The translations under genes and the position numbers were made by a program. Shown piece after piece: positions 32,701-38,700 of a DNA stretch of 64,000 nucleotides. The stretch covers positions 1 to 64,000 of the forward strand of contig NZ_FOYZ01000013.1 of the NCBI RefSeq assembly GCF_900112775.1. The letters are read 5' to 3'. The notes below the pieces were generated by a model. That model saw nothing but the letters and a program-made list of their open reading frames with translations. It had not been told where the DNA came from and did no database searches. This DNA comes from Anaeromicropila populeti. Lineage in GTDB: Bacteria; Bacillota; Clostridia; Lachnospirales; Lachnospiraceae. Each line of letters opens with the position of its first letter. The first letter of the stretch is position 1.

Positions 32701-35700
32701 TTACTGAATTTTCCAATAAGATTAATGCGAAGTTTAACTGTGATCTGACGCCAGCATCATTTTTTGAAATTGAACCATTAACGTTAAGAAAAATTGTAAA
32801 GTACATGAATGAAAAGTATGGTGAAATAACATGTGATTTTGAACAGGAGTATATAGAACAGGAGTATATAGAAAAGGAGTATATAGAACAGCAGGAAACA
32901 GATGCAGGGGCGGCTCTGAGTAAGCAGCAAGAACCGATTGCTATTGTGGGCATGTCAGGACGTATGCCAATGTCTGATGACTGTGAGGAATTTTGGAAAA
33001 ATCTTATGAGCAATGAAAGCTTAATTTCAGAAATTCCAGAAAATCGATTCAATTGGCGGGAGTACTATGGGGATGCCATAAAAGAAGAGAATAAAACAAA
33101 TAGCCGATGGGGCGGATTCATGAAACAAGTTGACAAATTTGATGCAGGATTTTTTAATATTACCCCAAAGGAAGCAAGGCTTATGGATCCACAGCAAAGA
33201 ATTTTTTATGAGACAGTGTGGGAATTATTGGAGGATGCAGGTTATACAAAGAAAGATGTTTATGGAAGCAGGACTGGAGTATATCTGGGGGTATCCAATT
33301 TAGACTATTCTGATATTGTACATAAGTATAAAACAGATGCGTTAACAATGACAGGAAATAATCATCCCTTAATTGTAAATAAAATATCACACTTTTTCAA
33401 TTTTACAGGACCTAGTGAGCCAGTTGATACGTTATGTTCCAGCTCCTTAGTTGCAATTCACAGGGCAGTAGAAGACATTAGAAATGGTATGTGTGACATG
33501 GCGATAGCCGGAGGAATAAATGTTATTTTAACACCAAGTCTCTATATTAGTTATGGTAATGCAAATATGTTAAGCTCAGATGGCAAGTGTAAAACATTTG
33601 ATAAAAGTGCTGATGGGTTTGTAAGAGGAGAAGGAGTAGGTGCATTATTGTTAAAGCCTCTTAGCAAAGCAATTGAGGATCGGGATCATATTTATGCTAC
33701 AATAAGAGGAAGTGCTGTAAACCACGGAGGTCATTCAAAATCATTAACAGCTCCAAATCCTAATGCACAGGCAGAAGTAATAAAAATGGCATTGAGGCGC
33801 AGCGGAATCGACTTTCATACAGTTAACTATATTGAACTGCATGGGACAGGCACTGCTTTGGGAGATCCAATTGAAATAAATGGATTAAAAATGGTTTATG
33901 AAGATACGAAAAGCTTAGAAAGTACTGTAAGGCTAGATAAGTGTGTATTAGGTGCAGTTAAAACTAATGTGGGGCATTTGGAATCTGCGGCAGGCATAGC
34001 TGGTGTTTTAAAAATTATTTTAGCTATGCAGCATAAAGTCATTCCGGCCAATCTAAATTTGAATACGTTGAATCCTTATGTGGATTTAGGTAACACCCCA
34101 TTTTATTTGCCACTTGAAAATGAAGAATGGGAGTCTGTGACGGACAAAAATGGTATGAGAATTCCTAGAAGAGCTGGCATTAGTTCTTTTGGTGCAGGCG
34201 GTGTAAATGCTCATATTATTTTTGAGGAGTATACTCAAAACGTGAAAAGACAGTCTGAACCAGATGAAGCACCATATCCTTTTGTCCTTTCAGCAAAAGA
34301 TTCAGAAAGGTTACAGACATATGTAAATAAGGTTCTGCTTTATTTGCAGGGTACTGCGTATGAATTAAAAGATATTGCATATACCTCTGTCTTTGCAAGA
34401 GAAGAAATGGAGACAAGGTTGGCAGTTGTTGCGTCAGATAGAAATGAACTAATAAGTAAGTTAAATGATTATTTAGGTGGAAGAAGAACAGAAGGCTGTT
34501 ATTGTTCAGAGTATAATGAAGCAGGATACGGAAAAAATACTGGTGGAATGGATTATGGTAATAGAGACTTGAAATCCATCTGTCAGGCATGGGTAAGTGG
34601 AGATTCAATTAACTGGAATGCTGTTTTTGCCCAGACAGATTATAAAAAAGTAAGTTTTCCGAAATACCCATTTCAGAAGAACCGATATTGGGTTTCGGAT
34701 AACCAGGAGCTTGTACAGAAAATACAAGATCATAAATGTGAAGATGAATTTGTATATGAAGGACAGTCAACGGAACAGGAAATCAAGTATAAAATTAAAT
34801 TGTTCAAAAATGCAGATTATATTAAAGATCATGTTATAGAGGGAAATATAATCCTGCCTGGTGTTGTGTATTTAGAACTTGCTAGATTTGCGGCTCTAAA
34901 AGGCTTTAGTAAGAAGGTAAGTGGATTAGAAGAAATTACTTGGGTTCAGCCAATTATATTTACAGAGCCAGAAGTAGAAGTTTTTGTATCATTCAGCATA
35001 CAAAGCGGAACAGAAAAAATCTCATTTAAAATTGAAAGTAAGACTAATGCAGGGGAAGCTTTACATTGCAAAGGCTTACTGTCATTTGAAAAATTGTTGC
35101 CGGAAATAGTTTCAGTGGACGAAATAAAAGAGCGTTGTCAGGACATGATTGATAAGAGCAGCTGCTATAAAAGATTTACGGATTTTGGATTTGAGTATGG
35201 CAGCTCATATCAAACAATACAAAATGCCTATATTGGAACAGATGAAGTATTCATTGAACTATCTGCTGATAAGAAGCAAAAGGGATTTGTTCTGAATCCA
35301 TCTGTTTTGGACGGGATGCTTCAGAGCACAATGGTTGATAGTGTAAATATGGAAGCAGAAGATATTTACTTACCGTATGCAATTGAAAACATCCAGTGGA
35401 CAGATGAAATTCCACAGGCTGCTTATGTCTATGCAAAAAGCATTACGCAGCAGGGAAATAGTTATAAAAATAAAGAATATCAAATATTTTTGATAACAGA
35501 AGACGGAATGGTCCATGTAAAAATTCATAAATTTGTGAAAAGAAAAAGCAATACAAAAAGAGATAATATTTTGTTGTGCCAGGAAGAGTGGTGGGAAGAG
35601 GAACAGCAGCCGGCCATCAATAGCGGTGTAAGGAATAGAATCGTTGTTTTCTCAGAAAATCCTGCATTTGAAAGCGAGTTAAAAAATGAATTAGGAATGA

Positions 35701-38700
35701 AGGATATCACCTTTATAAGAGAAAATGAGTATTACCCAGCTTTTCAAAAACTAAAGGAAACAGAATATATTCCAACTAAAATAGTATACGCAAAATCCAT
35801 AAAAGCCGATTGCAGAGCGGAGCAGGTAGTTTTTGATTTAATGGAGCTGGTAAAAGCCGCAGCAAAAGTGTTTGGAAAAAATAAAATGGAATTTATATAT
35901 TTATATGTAAAAACGGATTCTATAAATTATGCGTATCATAAAGCAATGAGTGGATTTTTAAAGTCTGTCATGCTTGAGTTTGAACACTATTCCGGAAGAA
36001 CAATCGAAGTAGAATTAGAAAAGGCAGCTGTGCAGTGTGCAAAAGAATTAAAGATGCCAGACTACAATTCATTTGTTGAAATAAGATATAGTGGAAACCG
36101 AAAGGTAAAGAAGCTTAGGGAGTTTGAATTTTTACAGGATTCCAAGAAACCAGCCTTCAGAGAGAATGGAATTTATCTGATAAGTGGAGGAATGGGTGGA
36201 ATTGGTATTTTATTAACAAAATATCTTCTACAGAAATATCAGGCAAATGTAATGATGGTAGGACGAAGCCAGAAGAATGCCAAAATAGAGCAGCAGCTTC
36301 AAGAACTCAATGCACTGGGAGGAACCTGCACATATAGCACCGTAGATATTACTGATAAGGAAGAAATGCAACTACTGCACAAAGAAATAGAAAACTCTTT
36401 TGGTAATTTAAATGGTGTGCTGCATTTAGCTGGTACTGTTAAGGATAGTTATCTCTTAAGAAAGACCAAAAAACAAATGGAAGAAGTTTTTGCACCTAAA
36501 ATTCAAGGAACAATCTATTTGGATGAAATGACAAAGGATTATAAATTAGACTTTTTTACAATGTTTTCGTCAATTACAGGAGTGTTGGGAAATTCTGGGC
36601 AAAGTGATTATGCCTATGCAAATCATTTTATGGATGCATTTGTTTTTCTGAGAAACCAAATGCAGGAAAAGGGAAAGCGTTTTGGAAAAACGTGTTCAGT
36701 CAATTGGCCACTCTGGCGTCATGGTGGAATGAAGATTGATAAATTGATGGAAGACAGAATGAAACAAACAACTGGATTTGAAAGCATGTCAGATGTAGAT
36801 GGTATAAAATATTTAGAGAGAACCTTAGAATGTCCACAGTTTATGGTTTTGGCTGGAGATAAAATAAAAATGAAAAAGCTTTTTCAAATTAAGGAATCAA
36901 ATCCAGGTGTAGTGAGTGAAACAGTAATTGATTTAGAAGAAACAAAAGACACATTCAAATATGATCATTTAAAAACACTGACTATTGATTTTTTAAAGGA
37001 AGCGATAGCAGAGGTAAGCGAAATACCAATTGATAAAATTCGAGAAAAACTTGCGTTTGACCGATATGGAATTGATTCTGTAATGCTGATAAAATTAGGA
37101 AGTAAACTAGAACCAATTCTAGGAAAAGTATCCAATACCATATTTTTTGAATATCAAAATATTGAGGAACTTGCCAATTACTTAAATGAAGAACAAAATG
37201 ATTTGCTTATCAATTATTTTAAGATGTCAGGTCATTTAAATGAAGAAAACAAGGAATTAAATAAGGATGTAAGGCAAGTAGATGAAAAAGTTTTATCTAT
37301 CAGCCAGACTGTAAAGGTGGAACCCCAAAATATCGAATTAGTTAATAGGCAAGATATTGCTATTATTGGTATGAGTGGAAAGTTTCCGATGGCAGACAAC
37401 ATAAGCGAGTTTTGGGAGAAGTTAAGAGAAGGAATTAATTGTATTTCTGAAATTCCTGAATCCCGATGGAATGGAGACAAACTATTTTCTGCTAATAAAG
37501 AAGATGTTGGTAAAAGCTATAGTAAGTGGGGAGGATTCATAACAGGAGTTGATGAGTTTGATCCAATGTTTTTTCACATAGCACCAGCAGAAGCTGAATT
37601 AATGGATCCCCAGGAAAGACTATTTGTTCAGGAAGTTTGGAAAACATTAGAGAATGCAGGAAGTACTAGAAGTGAGCTTGGAACAGACGTAGGGGTTTTT
37701 GTAGGTGTTATGTATAAGCATTATCCATGGATTGCAAAAGGAACGGAAATGGAAAACTTACTTTCTTGCACATCCTATTGGGAAATTGCAAATAGGGTCT
37801 CTTACTTATTTGATTTTCAAGGTCCTAGTTATGCCATTGACACAGCTTGTTCCTCTTCCCTCACAGCAGTCCATTTAGCTTGTGAAAGTATTAAGAGGGG
37901 TGAATGTAAAACAGCAATCGCTGGTGGAGTTAACCTCAATCTTACACAAATGAAATATGTTGGATTAAGTCAAACTAAAATGATTGGAAGCTATGATAGA
38001 AGTATGAGTCTTGGAAAAGGGGATGGCTATGTGCCGGGAGAAGGTGTTGGTGCTGTCCTGTTAAAGCCACTTAGTGAAGCAATAAAAGATAACGATCATA
38101 TTTATGGAGTAATAAAAAGTACATTATCGAATCACGGAGGAAGAACAAATGGTTTTGCTGTTCCAAATCCAGTTGTGCAGGCAGAATTAGTGACAAAAAC
38201 AATACAAAATGCAGGACTTAAAGAATCAGATATTAATTATATAGAAGTTGCAGCAAATGGTTCAGAACTAGGGGATATGGTAGAAGTAAATGCTTTAAAA
38301 CGTGCATTTGCAAAGAAAGTGTCGAAAAAGTCAATACCAATTGGAACAGTTAAGGGAAATGTTGGTCACTTAGAAGCGGCATCAGGAATGTCACAGCTTA
38401 TAAAAGTATTGCTCCAAATGGAAAAGAAAGCTATTGTTCCTATTATAAGTGCAGAATCATCTCGGGATGATATGAATTTAAATAATTCACCTTTCTATTT
38501 GGAAGATCAGTTTGTGCCATGGAAGATAGAAGAAAATCAGAAAAGGCGTGCATTAATCAGTTCGTATGGTGCAGGTGGAGCCAATACCAGCATCATTGTA
38601 GAAGAGTATGAAAATACAGTGGGTAATACAGAACCAGATGTTTGGCCAGACTTTTTCGCATTTTCAGCAAATAGTAAAGACGCATTACATTCCCTATTAG